Source of the DNA: Qipengyuania atrilutea
GTDB lineage: Bacteria > Pseudomonadota > Alphaproteobacteria > Sphingomonadales > Sphingomonadaceae
Assembly (NCBI RefSeq): GCF_013370205.1
Contig: NZ_JABWGV010000001.1
Location: forward strand, 62,001 to 126,000
Length of the DNA stretch: 64,000 nucleotides
Direction of reading: 5' to 3'
Shown: piece after piece, positions 51,206 through 60,907 of the stretch
Position numbering within the stretch: position 1 is the first letter of the stretch
How the letters are laid out: every line of letters begins with the position of its first letter
Made by a program: the position numbers and the translations under genes
Notes under the pieces: model-generated
Told to the model about the DNA's origin: nothing
What the model saw: the letters and a program-made list of their open reading frames with translations, nothing else
The model's database searches: none

Positions 51206-51628
51206 TCAATACGCTTCCTTGTTTCTCCGGCTATCGAGTTGGCGTAATAACAGCCGGGCTTCTTCGAGCGACCTGCGGGCTGCTGAAATTTCACTATGCA
51301 AATCGGTTCTGGCACGCGCGGCGCGCCGATGGGTTTCACCAAGTTGATCGCATATCGCGGCATCAAAGCGAAGTGAGCGAACCGAAGCAGGCGGGCACCT
51401 GTCGAACAGCTCTGTGAAGGGTAGGTCCAGCAACTCGCGGCCGGCCGCATCTTCGATGCTGAAGCGGCAGCGTCTGGGATCGCGCCCTGCATGCAGAAGT
51501 TCGAACCACAAGGCTTCGCATCCCGCCCTGGCTTCGAGATAGGCGTGCTCAACGCTGGGCAGTTCGAGACCCGTTTCGTCGCGGTCCATCAGGTCGCCGT
51601 CGATGAGATGGAAGAAGAAGATGGCCAT
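51206..51628 (-). CDS. DUF6894 family protein with C-terminal extension
   Basis: 140 aa. Residues 1-75 are the DUF6894 core (MAIFFFHLIDGDLMDRDETG, CRFSIEDAAGRELLDLPFTE). Residues ~85-140 form a basic coiled-coil helix (ETHRRAARARTDLHSEISAA) not present in the island copy. It converges on the Crp gene with 25 bp between stops. Function unknown. Confidence 0.82.
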   Translation of the reverse strand: MAIFFFHLIDGDLMDRDETGLELPSVEHAYLEARAGCEALWFELLHAGRDPRRCRFSIEDAAGRELLDLPFTELFDRCPPASVRSLRFDAAICDQLGETHRRAARARTDLHSEISAARRSLEEARLLLRQLDSRRNKEAY

Positions 51629-51789
51629 GAGCGTAATTTGCCTTATCGAAATTATCGCGCAATGAACGAATTTGCGAATGCGCGCATTTTCTTACTGATA
51701 AAGGTTTGAATTTACAAAGATTGCGCGCAATCCGCAGGTTCGTATCCTAGAATTCGGACATTCCGCCCGTCTGGCCATGGAGAGTTGCA

Positions 51790-54435
51790 GTGAAAGAGGA
51801 TGCCGGGTTCACCAAAACCGGAGCCCAAACCCCGATTTGCGCGATCGGCGCATCGGCTGGCGGTGTTCGCGCCTTGCAGACCTTTTTCCAGAATGTCGAT
51901 CCGCAGTTGGGTCTTGCTTATGTCGTAATACTTCATCTCGCTCCCGACTACCCAAGCCAACTGGCGGAAATCCTAGGGCAACACACCCAAATGGACGTTC
52001 TTCAGGTCGAAGATTCTCCTAAACTGAAGCCGGACTGCGTCTATATCATAGCTCCCGGACGCGAGCTTCTGATCGAGGACGGCCGGATCCGCTCACGCCC
52101 TTTCAAGGAGCCCCGCGGGAAACGGGCACCGATCAACAGCTTCTTTCAGTCGGTCGCGGAAGTACGCGGAGACGGTTTTGCCGTTGTCATGACCGGATCG
52201 GGCTCCGACGGGGCGATCGGCGTCAGCTATATCAAGGAAGCTGGCGGTGTAGTGCTGGTACAAGACCCCCGCGATGCGGAATTCCCGACAATGCCGCGTA
52301 ACGCGATCGCAACCGGGGGTGCTGACTTCATCGAACCTGTCGCCCAGCTTCCGGAACGCATCGCGGAAGTACTGCGCAGCAAGCTCGCCCTCTACCGCAC
52401 CGAGCAGGAGGAAGCCGAGCGTTTGGTCGAGCGCATCCTGTCGTTCCTGCGCTCGCGCACAGGTCATGATTTCAGCAACTACAAATCCGCTACGGTGCGC
52501 CGGCGCATCGGTCGACGCATGCAGATCACCCGCCGCGACAGTCTTGAAAGTTATCTCGCATATCTCTCCGAAACGCCCGAAGAAGCACAAGAACTTTTCG
52601 CCGACCTTCTGATTTCGGTGACATCCTTCTTTCGTGATCAGGACGCGTTCGATGCGTTAGCGACTGACGTGATACCGGCTCTGTTCGACAATTGCGCAAC
52701 CGAAGACACGCTGCGCGTCTGGACGGTCGGCTGCGCCAGCGGCGAGGAAGCCTACAGCCTCGCCATTCTCCTGCTGGAGGAGGCAGCGAAACGAGAACAC
52801 GCTCCGGCGATACAGATATTCGCCAGCGATCTCGACGAAGGTGCGCTCGGAACGGCGCGGGAAGGGCGGTATCCGCGCTCTATCGAGGCTGCCATTAGCG
52901 AGGAACGGCTGAAGCGCTTCTTCGTGGAAGAGGTAGGGCATTACCGCGTTCGGAAAGAGGTTCGGGACCTGGTTCTTTTCGCGCATCACAGTGCGCTGAA
53001 AGATCCGCCATTCATGCGCATGCACCTCATCACGTGCCGCAATCTGATGATTTATCTGAAGCGCGAATTGCAGCAGCAATTGCTGGCGCTCTTTCACTAC
53101 GCCCTTCGGCCCGGATGCTTCCTTTTCCTGGGATCATCCGAAACTGCAGATGCAAGGACGGAACTCTTCGCCCCGCTGAACCGCGATGCACGAACTTATG
53201 CGGCGAAACCGCGGAGCGCCGCTTCGGTCGACATTCTTCATCAGTTGCCCAAAGATCACCGCAGTGAAATACCCACTCTGGGAACGCGGAAAATGCAGAC
53301 GTCCTCTCCGGGGTCCGCGCATAGCGAAATTCTGGAGCGTACATCGCCGCCCAGCGTGCTCGTCGATGAGGAGCAGCGCATCCTCAACCTGTCGCACAAT
53401 GCAGGAAGGTTCATTCAGCCGCCAGAAGGGCCCATGAGTCAGGAACTGCCCGACGTGGTTCGGCCGGAACTGCGCGCCGAACTGCGCAGCGCGCTGCACC
53501 GCGCGTTTACGTCCGCCGAACCCTCTATTTCGCTGCCGATAAACGTCGCCTTCGACGGTTCTCGTCACCGTGTCCTGATGTATGTCGCACCGAGTAGTTC
53601 GAAGCCTCACGATGCGCCGCAAGCGCTCGTCGTGTTCATGGACGGAGGACCCATCGAGGAAACGCCAGACAATGATAGCGATATCGACGCGACGATGGGA
53701 GTCGCCGAAATACGGCGGCTGCGCGAAGAGCTTCGCTCCGCTCAAGAACGACTGAGCAACAGCCGGCGGGAGCACGAAAGCTCGATCCAGGAACTGCGGA
53801 TTGCAAACGAGGAACTGCAGTCGGTTAACGAGGAATACCGTTCTACCGCCGAAGAACTCGAAACGAGCAAAGAGGAATTGCAGTCGATCAACGAGGAACT
53901 GCAAACGGTCAATTCGGAACTCAAGGCCAAGCTCGACAATATCGGGACCGCGCACAGCGACCTTCAAAATCTGGTTAACGCTACGGAGATCGGTACGCTG
54001 TTCCTCGATCCCGAATTGCGGATCAAGATGCTTACGCCCGCGGTCGAGAAACTGTTCAGCGTAACGGATTCCGATGTTGGACGGCCCATCACCGACTTTA
54101 CCCACAAGCTCGCTTATGACGGAGTAGAAAGCGACGCGCGAAAGGTACTGAAAACCCTCACCCCGATGGAAGACGAGGTCGAAACGGAGGACGGGCGGTG
54201 GTTGATGATGCGCCTTCGGCCTTACCGAACGGTCGAAGACCGGATCGACGGCGTGGTCCTGAGCTTCGTAGACATATCCGAGCGGCAAGCCGCAGAAGAA
54301 GCCTTGCGGCAAAGCAAGGAACATTACCGGCAAATGCTCGAGCGCTTTTACGACGCGGCGTTACAAGAGGGAGTCGAAAAAACTGCGCTGGACAGGGCCC
54401 GCGAAAAACTGCGGTCGGAGAGCAACAAGGACTAA
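51790..54435 (+). CDS. CheB-CheR fusion with C-terminal coiled coil and PAS domain
   Basis: 881 aa from a GTG start. CheB methylesterase-like domain ~15-195 (CAIGASAGGVRALQTFFQNV with the Ser, HLAPDYPS with His, VMTGSGSDGAIGVS with Asp). CheR methyltransferase ~215-470 (ISVTSFFRDQDAFDALA, VWTVGCASGEEAYSLAILLL). Then a coiled coil (EELQSVNEEYRSTAEELETS) and a PAS domain (~730-850). Many relatives end in a histidine kinase; here the protein stops after PAS and a short helix, so it lacks a kinase. Probably controls a signalling protein by glutamate methylation. Confidence 0.93.
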   Translation: MKEDAGFTKTGAQTPICAIGASAGGVRALQTFFQNVDPQLGLAYVVILHLAPDYPSQLAEILGQHTQMDVLQVEDSPKLKPDCVYIIAPGRELLIEDGRIRSRPFKEPRGKRAPINSFFQSVAEVRGDGFAVVMTGSGSDGAIGVSYIKEAGGVVLVQDPRDAEFPTMPRNAIATGGADFIEPVAQLPERIAEVLRSKLALYRTEQEEAERLVERILSFLRSRTGHDFSNYKSATVRRRIGRRMQITRRDSLESYLAYLSETPEEAQELFADLLISVTSFFRDQDAFDALATDVIPALFDNCATEDTLRVWTVGCASGEEAYSLAILLLEEAAKREHAPAIQIFASDLDEGALGTAREGRYPRSIEAAISEERLKRFFVEEVGHYRVRKEVRDLVLFAHHSALKDPPFMRMHLITCRNLMIYLKRELQQQLLALFHYALRPGCFLFLGSSETADARTELFAPLNRDARTYAAKPRSAASVDILHQLPKDHRSEIPTLGTRKMQTSSPGSAHSEILERTSPPSVLVDEEQRILNLSHNAGRFIQPPEGPMSQELPDVVRPELRAELRSALHRAFTSAEPSISLPINVAFDGSRHRVLMYVAPSSSKPHDAPQALVVFMDGGPIEETPDNDSDIDATMGVAEIRRLREELRSAQERLSNSRREHESSIQELRIANEELQSVNEEYRSTAEELETSKEELQSINEELQTVNSELKAKLDNIGTAHSDLQNLVNATEIGTLFLDPELRIKMLTPAVEKLFSVTDSDVGRPITDFTHKLAYDGVESDARKVLKTLTPMEDEVETEDGRWLMMRLRPYRTVEDRIDGVVLSFVDISERQAAEEALRQSKEHYRQMLERFYDAALQEGVEKTALDRAREKLRSESNKD

Positions 54436-54505
54436 AGGCGCCATTGCCGAAACCCATGGCAGGGAGCGGCCAAGCCTATCGCGTCGGCACGGTATCGGGC
54501 TGACT

Positions 54506-54554
54506 GCGAAACGTCCGGTGTCGGCATCGAGGCCAGATCGCCCGGACGTTTCGC
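54506..54554. terminator. 13-bp inverted repeat, probable bidirectional terminator
   Basis: GCGAAACGTCCGG (54506-54518) and CCGGACGTTTCGC (54542-54554) are perfect inverted copies separated by 23 nt. It sits between the convergent cheB-cheR fusion (ends 54435) and carbonic anhydrase genes (ends 54561). No strong T run. Confidence 0.5.
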
Positions 54555-54560
54555 TCGTAG

Positions 54561-55289
54561 TCAGGGACGATCGAAAAAGTCGACCGCTCCGGTGCCGAGA
54601 TTGTAATGCGCTCCCACGACTTTTAATGTCCCGGCTTCCTGTGGTTCGAGCAACAGGGGATCGGTCGAGGTCCGCAGCTGCTTCACTACCCGTGAGACGT
54701 TCGCGCGAATTGCGTTGGCGAGCATATCGCCTTCGCTGCCGCGCACTTCGAGAACGGCGGGAATGATCGGCTCGATCATGCGTCCGATGCTGCCGGGGAA
54801 GGTCGCATTTTCGTCCACGACCGCCTTGGCGGCCTTCACGGCCCCGCAGGCCTCGTGCCCCATGACGACCACCAGGGGCACACCCAGTTCGGCAACGGCG
54901 TATTCGATCGAGCCCAGCGCAACGGTGTCTACCGTATTGCCTGCGTTGCGAATAATGAAGAGTTCGCCGAGACCGCGGCCGAACAGGATTTCGGGCGAAA
55001 CGCGGCTGTCGGAACAAGTGACATAAGCAGCGAAGGGTGCCTGCCCCTTCGCAATCTCCAGCCGGCGTTCGCGGCCGACCGGAGCGGACGTCGGAACGTC
55101 GTTCAGGAAGTTCTGGTTGCCTTCGATCAGCAATTCGAGCGCCTGGTCCGGCGAGAGCGCGGTCTTGCCGTCGACGACCGGAGCGAGGCGGGCGGGCGGC
55201 GGCGTCTGCGCGCTGGCGGCGCCGGTCCCGGCAGCGATTGCTCCGCCAGCGGCGGCCGTGCCTGCGAGAACTTTTCGTCGAGATATCAT
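54561..55289 (-). CDS. Beta-carbonic anhydrase with Tat signal
   Basis: 242 aa. The N-terminus MISRRKVLAGTAAAGGAIAA is a twin-arginine signal, indicating export to the periplasm. Zinc ligands are visible as CSDSRVSPE (Cys, Asp) and MGHEACGAVKAA (His, Cys), the beta-class signature. It converts CO2 to bicarbonate. It follows the antiporter gene by 16 bp on the same strand, so they are probably one operon. Confidence 0.93.
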   Translation of the reverse strand: MISRRKVLAGTAAAGGAIAAGTGAASAQTPPPARLAPVVDGKTALSPDQALELLIEGNQNFLNDVPTSAPVGRERRLEIAKGQAPFAAYVTCSDSRVSPEILFGRGLGELFIIRNAGNTVDTVALGSIEYAVAELGVPLVVVMGHEACGAVKAAKAVVDENATFPGSIGRMIEPIIPAVLEVRGSEGDMLANAIRANVSRVVKQLRTSTDPLLLEPQEAGTLKVVGAHYNLGTGAVDFFDRP

Positions 55290-55305
55290 GGTAATCTCCT
55301 TGGTG

Positions 55306-56286
55306 TTAGACGTTGGATATCAGGATCGCGAGATAGGCGACGTAGCTTGCCAGCAGAGCGAGCGCAGGCAAGCGGGCGACCCTGCGGAACATAGCGAACA
55401 TCAGGATCGCGAGCGCGGCTGCGAGCATGATGCCGATGTCCAGCGGAAGCAAGTTGGACGGCACGGCTCCAGGGGCGAGCAGCATGGTTGCCCCGCCGAT
55501 GCCGAGAATATTGTAGATGTTCGAGCCGACGACATTGCCGAACGCAACGTCCGCCTCACCTTTGCGGGCAGCAATCACGGACGTAACCAGTTCCGGCAGC
55601 GAGGTGCCGACTGCAACAATCGTCAGTCCGATCAGGGTTTCGGTAAGGCCCGCAAGCCGCGCCAGATCAATCGCACCGCCCACCAGAAGCCTTCCGCCTA
55701 CAATAAGAACGGCCAGCCCGAACAAGGTGAACACCGCCGGTTTGGCCCATCCACCCCCTTTTACGTGGAGGTTCGGGTCAGTCAGTTCGAGCGCCTGCGC
55801 ACGGTCGTAAGGCGCGTTATGTACGACCGCGGGCTCGGCAAGGCGTTCTTCGCGGTAGCACCATGCGACATAGCCGATAAGACAGGCGACGAGCGCTATC
55901 CCGATGACCATGCCGCCCAATCCGGCAAGCGCGAGTAGTAACAGGACCAGTGATGCGCCGATCGCAACGCCCGGATCGCGCCATCTGTTCTTTGCCGTGA
56001 TGGCAATGGGCGCGACAAGCGCGGCAACACCGAGAATGAGCAAGCTGTTGGCGATGTTCGATCCGACAATATTGCCCCAGGCAATTGCAGGAGAACCTGC
56101 AAGCGCAGCCTCGACGCTCGTCACGAGTTCGGGCATCGATGTTCCGAAACCGACGATCACCAGGCCAATGACGAGCGCACTGACGCCCGCTTTCTCGGCA
56201 AGACCGACAGCGCCGCGAACGAGCAATTCTCCCCCGACGACCAGCAGCACGAGACCTGCCAGGAGTAGGCCAATAGCCACGATCAT
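55306..56286 (-). CDS. Calcium/sodium antiporter (CaCA family)
   Basis: 326 aa with about ten transmembrane helices and the two inverted alpha repeats of the CaCA family: GFGTSMPELVTSVEAALAGS and VAVGTSLPELVTSVIAARKG, each followed by GNIVGSNIAN / GNVVGSNIYN. It exchanges Ca2+ for Na+ or H+ across the inner membrane. Co-transcribed with the exported carbonic anhydrase downstream, which hints at calcium and bicarbonate homeostasis. Confidence 0.95.
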   Translation of the reverse strand: MIVAIGLLLAGLVLLVVGGELLVRGAVGLAEKAGVSALVIGLVIVGFGTSMPELVTSVEAALAGSPAIAWGNIVGSNIANSLLILGVAALVAPIAITAKNRWRDPGVAIGASLVLLLLALAGLGGMVIGIALVACLIGYVAWCYREERLAEPAVVHNAPYDRAQALELTDPNLHVKGGGWAKPAVFTLFGLAVLIVGGRLLVGGAIDLARLAGLTETLIGLTIVAVGTSLPELVTSVIAARKGEADVAFGNVVGSNIYNILGIGGATMLLAPGAVPSNLLPLDIGIMLAAALAILMFAMFRRVARLPALALLASYVAYLAILISNV

Positions 56287-56451
56287 GCGTTGCGTTCCCT
56301 AACTGTAAGAGCAGCGGCCCATGTTGAATATGCAGACTGCCAATGCGCAATCGTGCGACCGCTCTGCCGGAATATGTATGGTTTAAGCATAGTGGAAAAA
56401 ATTTGCGGCGACCAGCTTGGGGGAGGGGGCTTGCCGGTCGCCGCTTCGGGG

Positions 56452-56673
56452 TCAGCCAGGCAGGCCGCGCCCGTAATAATGCCGCTGAAGTGCGGTAATC
56501 TTGTCCTTCAAACGCAGGCGAAGGCGCTTCATCGCTTTTACCTGCTCGCTCGCTCCAATCGTCTTCGTAGTATCAATCATGCGGTTGAGCGCGCGATGCT
56601 CGCGCATCAGCTTGCGCAGATAGGGTTTCATGATCTTCGCGTCTGGGGACTTGTGGGTCATGTCACTCTCCAT
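56452..56673 (-). CDS. DUF465 (YdcH-like) small protein
   Basis: 73 aa, all helical and basic: YLRKLMREHRALNRMIDTTK followed by KRLRLRLKDKITALQRHYYG. This matches the DUF465 family of short coiled-coil proteins common in Proteobacteria; function unknown. Divergent from the LysR gene, with 88 bp between. Confidence 0.8.
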   Translation of the reverse strand: MESDMTHKSPDAKIMKPYLRKLMREHRALNRMIDTTKTIGASEQVKAMKRLRLRLKDKITALQRHYYGRGLPG

Positions 56674-56761
56674 CGTTGGTCCCCTCGATATGATCGAGCG
56701 GATGGCAATTATCCAATTCGATTAGTTGGCAAGTTTCCATAAGATTTGCTAATGGCGGACC

Positions 56762-57661
56762 ATGACTACGCTGAAGCAGCTCGCGATTTTTGCCAGGCTC
56801 GCTGAAACCGAAAATATGGGCGAGGCCGCCGGTACGCTCGGGATCAGTCAGCCTGCCCTGAGCCAGCAGCTGGCCGCACTCGAAACCGGACTAGGCGTAA
56901 AGCTTTTCGAGCGGGTTCCGAAGGGGACGCTTTTGACGCCCGGCGGGCGCCAGCTTCTTCCGTTCGCGCAGACCGTTCTTAATACCGCCCGCGAATTTCG
57001 CGATGCTGCCGACCACGCGGCGCAGCGGTTCGTCGGATCGATCAGATTCGGCGTGTCGCCGACACTCGGTCCGTATCTTATGCCTGCGGTCATCAAGAAC
57101 CTGCATGAGCGCTATCCCGGCATGCGGTTGTTCATTCGGGAGGGAATTCCTGAACAGCAACAGGCCGAACTTGCAGCCGGTCAGCTCGACATGGTGCTTT
57201 CTCCGATGCCGATAGAAGGTCGAGGTTTGCAGATCGAACCCCTGTTTCGCGAACCGCTGCATATCGTTGCACCCCCCGACGATCCCGTCCGCGAGGGTCA
57301 GACGATCGCAACGGACGACTTTTCGGGAAGAACTTTCCTGACACTCGACCACCGGCATCACTACCACCGGCAGATCGTACAGATTTCCCGTGACCTCGGC
57401 GCCACAATTCTCTCGGACTACGAAGGCACAAGCCTCGATGCCCTGCAGCAAATGGTCGGCTCCGGCGTAGGGCTCGCAATCCTTCCCGAGCTCTACATAA
57501 AATCGGGCGCAGGGGGGCTTGATATGGTCGCGATCGCCGATCCTGCCGGTTGGCAAGAATTCCGCAGCATCGGTGCGGCATGGAGATCGACGGCTGCCTT
57601 TTCCGATCTCTACGCAGAAATCGCGGAGGTTATCGCGGCAGAAGCGAGGGCGAAACTGTAG
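56762..57661 (+). CDS. LysR family transcriptional regulator
   Basis: 299 aa, typical LysR length. N-terminal winged HTH (LKQLAIFARLAETENMGEAA; LGISQPALSQQLAALETGLG) and a type 2 periplasmic-binding-like effector domain from ~90. It resembles hydrogen peroxide sensors of the OxyR group in the region VGSIRFGVSPTLGPYLMPAV, but the paired redox cysteines are absent (no Cys is seen), so it is not an OxyR. It may regulate the antiporter and carbonic anhydrase upstream; inference. Confidence 0.9.
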   Translation: MTTLKQLAIFARLAETENMGEAAGTLGISQPALSQQLAALETGLGVKLFERVPKGTLLTPGGRQLLPFAQTVLNTAREFRDAADHAAQRFVGSIRFGVSPTLGPYLMPAVIKNLHERYPGMRLFIREGIPEQQQAELAAGQLDMVLSPMPIEGRGLQIEPLFREPLHIVAPPDDPVREGQTIATDDFSGRTFLTLDHRHHYHRQIVQISRDLGATILSDYEGTSLDALQQMVGSGVGLAILPELYIKSGAGGLDMVAIADPAGWQEFRSIGAAWRSTAAFSDLYAEIAEVIAAEARAKL

Positions 57662-57724
57662 ATCACCGCCGCCAAGCTACCCGCGAACAGCATAGCTTGG
57701 CACTTCTACGCGTAGGCAACTACA

Positions 57725-59431
57725 TCAACCGCGGCCCTTCCGATGCTGCTTGGGTGTTACGTGACTTTTCTTGCCGAGATTGGGCCGTTTGTTGCGCATG
57801 TTCTTGCGCGCCGTCTCCCGCGGCGGAGCTGGCGCGCGTTCGATGGTTAAATCGCCGCCGTCCCCGTCGGAGCCCGCCGTCCGCTCAGCTGATTGGGCAA
57901 ACCGGTCGGCTACGCTACGCGGAACCTGAAAATGGGTTTCGGCGGGCCCGATGCGAATAGCGCCGATCTCGTTACGGGAAACGTCGCCTCGGCGGCAGAG
58001 GATCGGGAGAATCCAGCGAGGGTCCGCGTTCCGGCGACGCCCTACATCCATACGAAACCAGACGACGTCCTCGAAACCGGGGCGGTGCTGCTGCTTCTGG
58101 GCTTCGCGGTGCGCCTCGGGTGAATTGACGCGGAGGTCTTCCGGCGCCGGCATTTTTGCGCGGTGAGCCTGAACCAGCATCGTAGCGATCTGGCGCGGAG
58201 TCCGCTGTTCCAGCAGTGCGTCCGCCAATTCGGTGTCGGCGGCGTGCTCTTCAGCCGGCTGGAGTAGCGTGTCGAGCAATCGGGCGCGGTCCTGCGCCAT
58301 GATGGCATCGCGATCCGGCACGGAAATCCACTCGGCGCTGATCTTGGCATGGCGCAGCATGCTTTCGACCCGCTTGCGCTTGGGGTAGGGAACGACGATT
58401 ACCGCCGTACCCTTGCGTCCCGCGCGGCCTGTCCGGCCAGAGCGATGTTGCAAGGTCTCGGCGTCGCGCGGAATTTCGACGTGGATGACGAGGCTGAGGC
58501 CCGGCAGATCGATGCCGCGAGCGGCGACATCGGTGGCGACGCAGACGCGGGCGCGCCCATCGCGCAGGGCCTGCAGCGCCTGGTTACGCTCTGATTGAGA
58601 ATGTTCGCCCGAAAGAGCGACGACGCCGAAGCCGCGCTCTTGCAGGGCGGCGTGAAGGCTCCGCACCTTCTCGCGGGTAGCGCAGAACAAAATGGCAGTT
58701 TCCGCTTCGTGGAAACGCAGCAGGTTGACCACGGCGTTCTCGATCTCGGCCGGGGAAACCGTCACGGCCTGATAGGCGATGTCCCCATGGCCGCGCGCGG
58801 CACCGCCGGTCGCGATGCGCAGCGCATCGCGCTGATAGCGCCGGGCGAGCGCCTCGATAGGGCGAGGCATGGTAGCGGAAAACATGAGCACGCGCCGCCC
58901 CTCGGGCGTAGCGTCGAGAATGCTCTCGAGTTCTTCGCGAAAGCCCATGTCGAGCATTTCGTCCGCTTCGTCGAGAACCACGGCGGCAAGCGCCGACAGG
59001 TCGAGAGCGCCGCGTTCGAGATGATCGCGCAGACGACCCGGCGTGCCGACCACAATCCCGGCACCTGCCTTGAGCGAGCGGCGTTCCTGCTGCGCGTTCA
59101 TTCCGCCAACGCAGGTGGCGATCCGCGCGCCTGCGGGCTTGTAGAGCCATTCGAGTTCGCGGCTGACTTGCAAAGCCAGTTCGCGCGTCGGGGCGATCAC
59201 CAGGGCAAGCGGAGCGCCGGCTTGACGCAGGCGTCCGTCCGTCCCCAGCACCTGGTCGGCGAAAGCAAGGCCGAAAGCGATCGTCTTGCCCGATCCGGTC
59301 TGTGCGGAGACGACCAGATCGCGCCCCCGCGCGGCGGGTTCCAGAACGGCATCCTGTACGGGAGTGGGGGTGTCGTAACCCCGTGCGCCGAGTGCTTCGG
59401 CGAGACCGGACGGGAGTTCGGGAAAAGGCAT
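57725..59431 (-). CDS. DEAD-box RNA helicase with DbpA-like RNA-binding domain
   Basis: 568 aa from the ATG at 59431 (MPFPELPSGLAEALGARGYD); the frame is open to 59554. Q motif TPTPVQDAVL, Walker A SAQTGSGKTIAFG, DEAD box (VVLDEADEMLDMG), SAT, and the C-terminal HRSGRTGRAGRKG. After ~440 a DbpA-like RRM domain (VVWFRMDVGRRRNADPRWIL, CRRGDVSRNEIGAIRI) and a basic tail. It probably acts in ribosome assembly, as DbpA does on 23S rRNA. Confidence 0.94.
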   Translation of the reverse strand: MPFPELPSGLAEALGARGYDTPTPVQDAVLEPAARGRDLVVSAQTGSGKTIAFGLAFADQVLGTDGRLRQAGAPLALVIAPTRELALQVSRELEWLYKPAGARIATCVGGMNAQQERRSLKAGAGIVVGTPGRLRDHLERGALDLSALAAVVLDEADEMLDMGFREELESILDATPEGRRVLMFSATMPRPIEALARRYQRDALRIATGGAARGHGDIAYQAVTVSPAEIENAVVNLLRFHEAETAILFCATREKVRSLHAALQERGFGVVALSGEHSQSERNQALQALRDGRARVCVATDVAARGIDLPGLSLVIHVEIPRDAETLQHRSGRTGRAGRKGTAVIVVPYPKRKRVESMLRHAKISAEWISVPDRDAIMAQDRARLLDTLLQPAEEHAADTELADALLEQRTPRQIATMLVQAHRAKMPAPEDLRVNSPEAHREAQKQQHRPGFEDVVWFRMDVGRRRNADPRWILPILCRRGDVSRNEIGAIRIGPAETHFQVPRSVADRFAQSAERTAGSDGDGGDLTIERAPAPPRETARKNMRNKRPNLGKKSHVTPKQHRKGRG

Positions 59432-59717
59432 AGAATTATAACTTTCGGGGGCAGCACGTGCGCGGCAGGAGATGCCGACGACGCCGGGTGCGGGTATAAC
59501 AGGCGGTGGGTGTGGGTAATCACGTTCAGAACGGATTGCGCTCGCCTGATACACGAAAACCGCCGGAGTGGGGAGGTTTTTCTTAGAAAGAAGCCTTTAA
59601 CACGGTTGGGTCAGTAAGTTCGCGTGGGCTGGTGAGAAAAAAGGCCGGCAATTCAACATTCCTTTCGCCAGCGCAGAAGATAGGCTAGGCCGCGCATATG
59701 GACGCGAGGCAGGCTTC

Positions 59718-60785
59718 ATGTTGAACGATACGGACGAGCGATACGGGGTCACGTGGATGGTCACGCCCGATCTTCTCGGCATTCTGAGCGCGGATGCGCA
59801 TTTCGTCGCGACCAACCCTGCTTGGCAATCCACGCTCGGCTGGTCTGCGGAAGAGATCGAAACTCGGCCCTTTTTCGAATTTCTTCATCCCGACGACATG
59901 CTTCGTACACAGGAGGCGTTCGCAGCCATTCAGGAAGGACAGCCGATCCTCCAGTTCAAGAACCGGTACCGTCACAAGGACGGAACCTATCGGTGGCTGT
60001 CGTGGAACTGCGTACCGGAGAGGGGGAAGTTCTATTGCAGTGCGCGCGACGTGACGCAGAGCGTCGCCAATACGTCCGCGCTTGCCGACCGGGATGAGGA
60101 AGCCCAGCTCCGCGAACAATTTATCGCTGTGCTCGGCCACGATCTGCGCAATCCCCTGGCAGCGCTTCAATCGGGATTTCGGGTGCTCGGCAAGGAAGCT
60201 GCGCTGAGTGACCGCGGACAGGGTGTCATCGATGCGAGTCTTCGTACCGTTGCGCGCATGTCTGGCCTGATCGACGATCTGCTCGACTTTGCGCGAACCC
60301 GGCTTGGTAGCGGCCTGTCGCTCGATATCTCCGACGGATCGGATCTTGCGACCGCGATCGAGGCGACCGTGGAGGAATTGCGCTCGGTCCATCCCGACCT
60401 CAATATAGAGACCGATATCGATCTTCCGGTAAACGTCCGATGCGATGTCGGGCGCATCTGCCAGCTATGCTCCAATCTGACCGCCAACGCGGTCACGCAT
60501 GGGGAGCAGGGAGGTCTCGTCCGGTTGGACGCCAAAAGTGACGAGGCGGGTCTTACAATCGAGGTGCGAAACCAAGGGGAGACGATGTCGGAAAAGGTTA
60601 TTGCGCATCTCTTCGAGCCTTTCGTGCGAGAGCAGGCGCGACCGTCTCAGGAAGGTCTCGGACTGGGGCTCTTCATCTGCTCGCAGATCGCCAGCGCCCA
60701 TGGCGGCGATCTGACGGTCCGTTCCGAAGAGCGTCTGACCACGTTTCGTTTCGATCTGCCCCGTCAAACGTACGGCCGTGACTGA
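59718..60785 (+). CDS. PAS sensor histidine kinase
   Basis: 355 aa, soluble. PAS domain with PAC (~10-125, GILSADAHFVATNPAWQSTL and YRHKDGTYRWLSWNCVPERG), HisKA at about 135 (FIAVLGHDLRNPLAALQSGF) and HATPase from ~245 (QLCSNLTANAVTHGEQG, GLGLGLFICSQIASAHGG). No receiver domain. No response regulator is adjacent, so its partner is elsewhere or one of the hybrid kinases. Confidence 0.92.
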   Translation: MLNDTDERYGVTWMVTPDLLGILSADAHFVATNPAWQSTLGWSAEEIETRPFFEFLHPDDMLRTQEAFAAIQEGQPILQFKNRYRHKDGTYRWLSWNCVPERGKFYCSARDVTQSVANTSALADRDEEAQLREQFIAVLGHDLRNPLAALQSGFRVLGKEAALSDRGQGVIDASLRTVARMSGLIDDLLDFARTRLGSGLSLDISDGSDLATAIEATVEELRSVHPDLNIETDIDLPVNVRCDVGRICQLCSNLTANAVTHGEQGGLVRLDAKSDEAGLTIEVRNQGETMSEKVIAHLFEPFVREQARPSQEGLGLGLFICSQIASAHGGDLTVRSEERLTTFRFDLPRQTYGRD

Positions 60786-60907
60786 GGCTTATCCCCTGCT
60801 TCGACTGGGGCTTGCGCAAGGCCGACTGAAGGCTACGCGATTTGTATTTGATTGCACTGGCTTGGCGTAGCTAAGGCGGGCGGAAACTTCATCAGGGCAT
60901 CATTCGC

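Noticed and set aside
56762-57661. OxyR-type peroxide sensor
   Set aside because: Overall resemblance in the effector domain, but no cysteines are visible in the protein, so the redox switch is absent.
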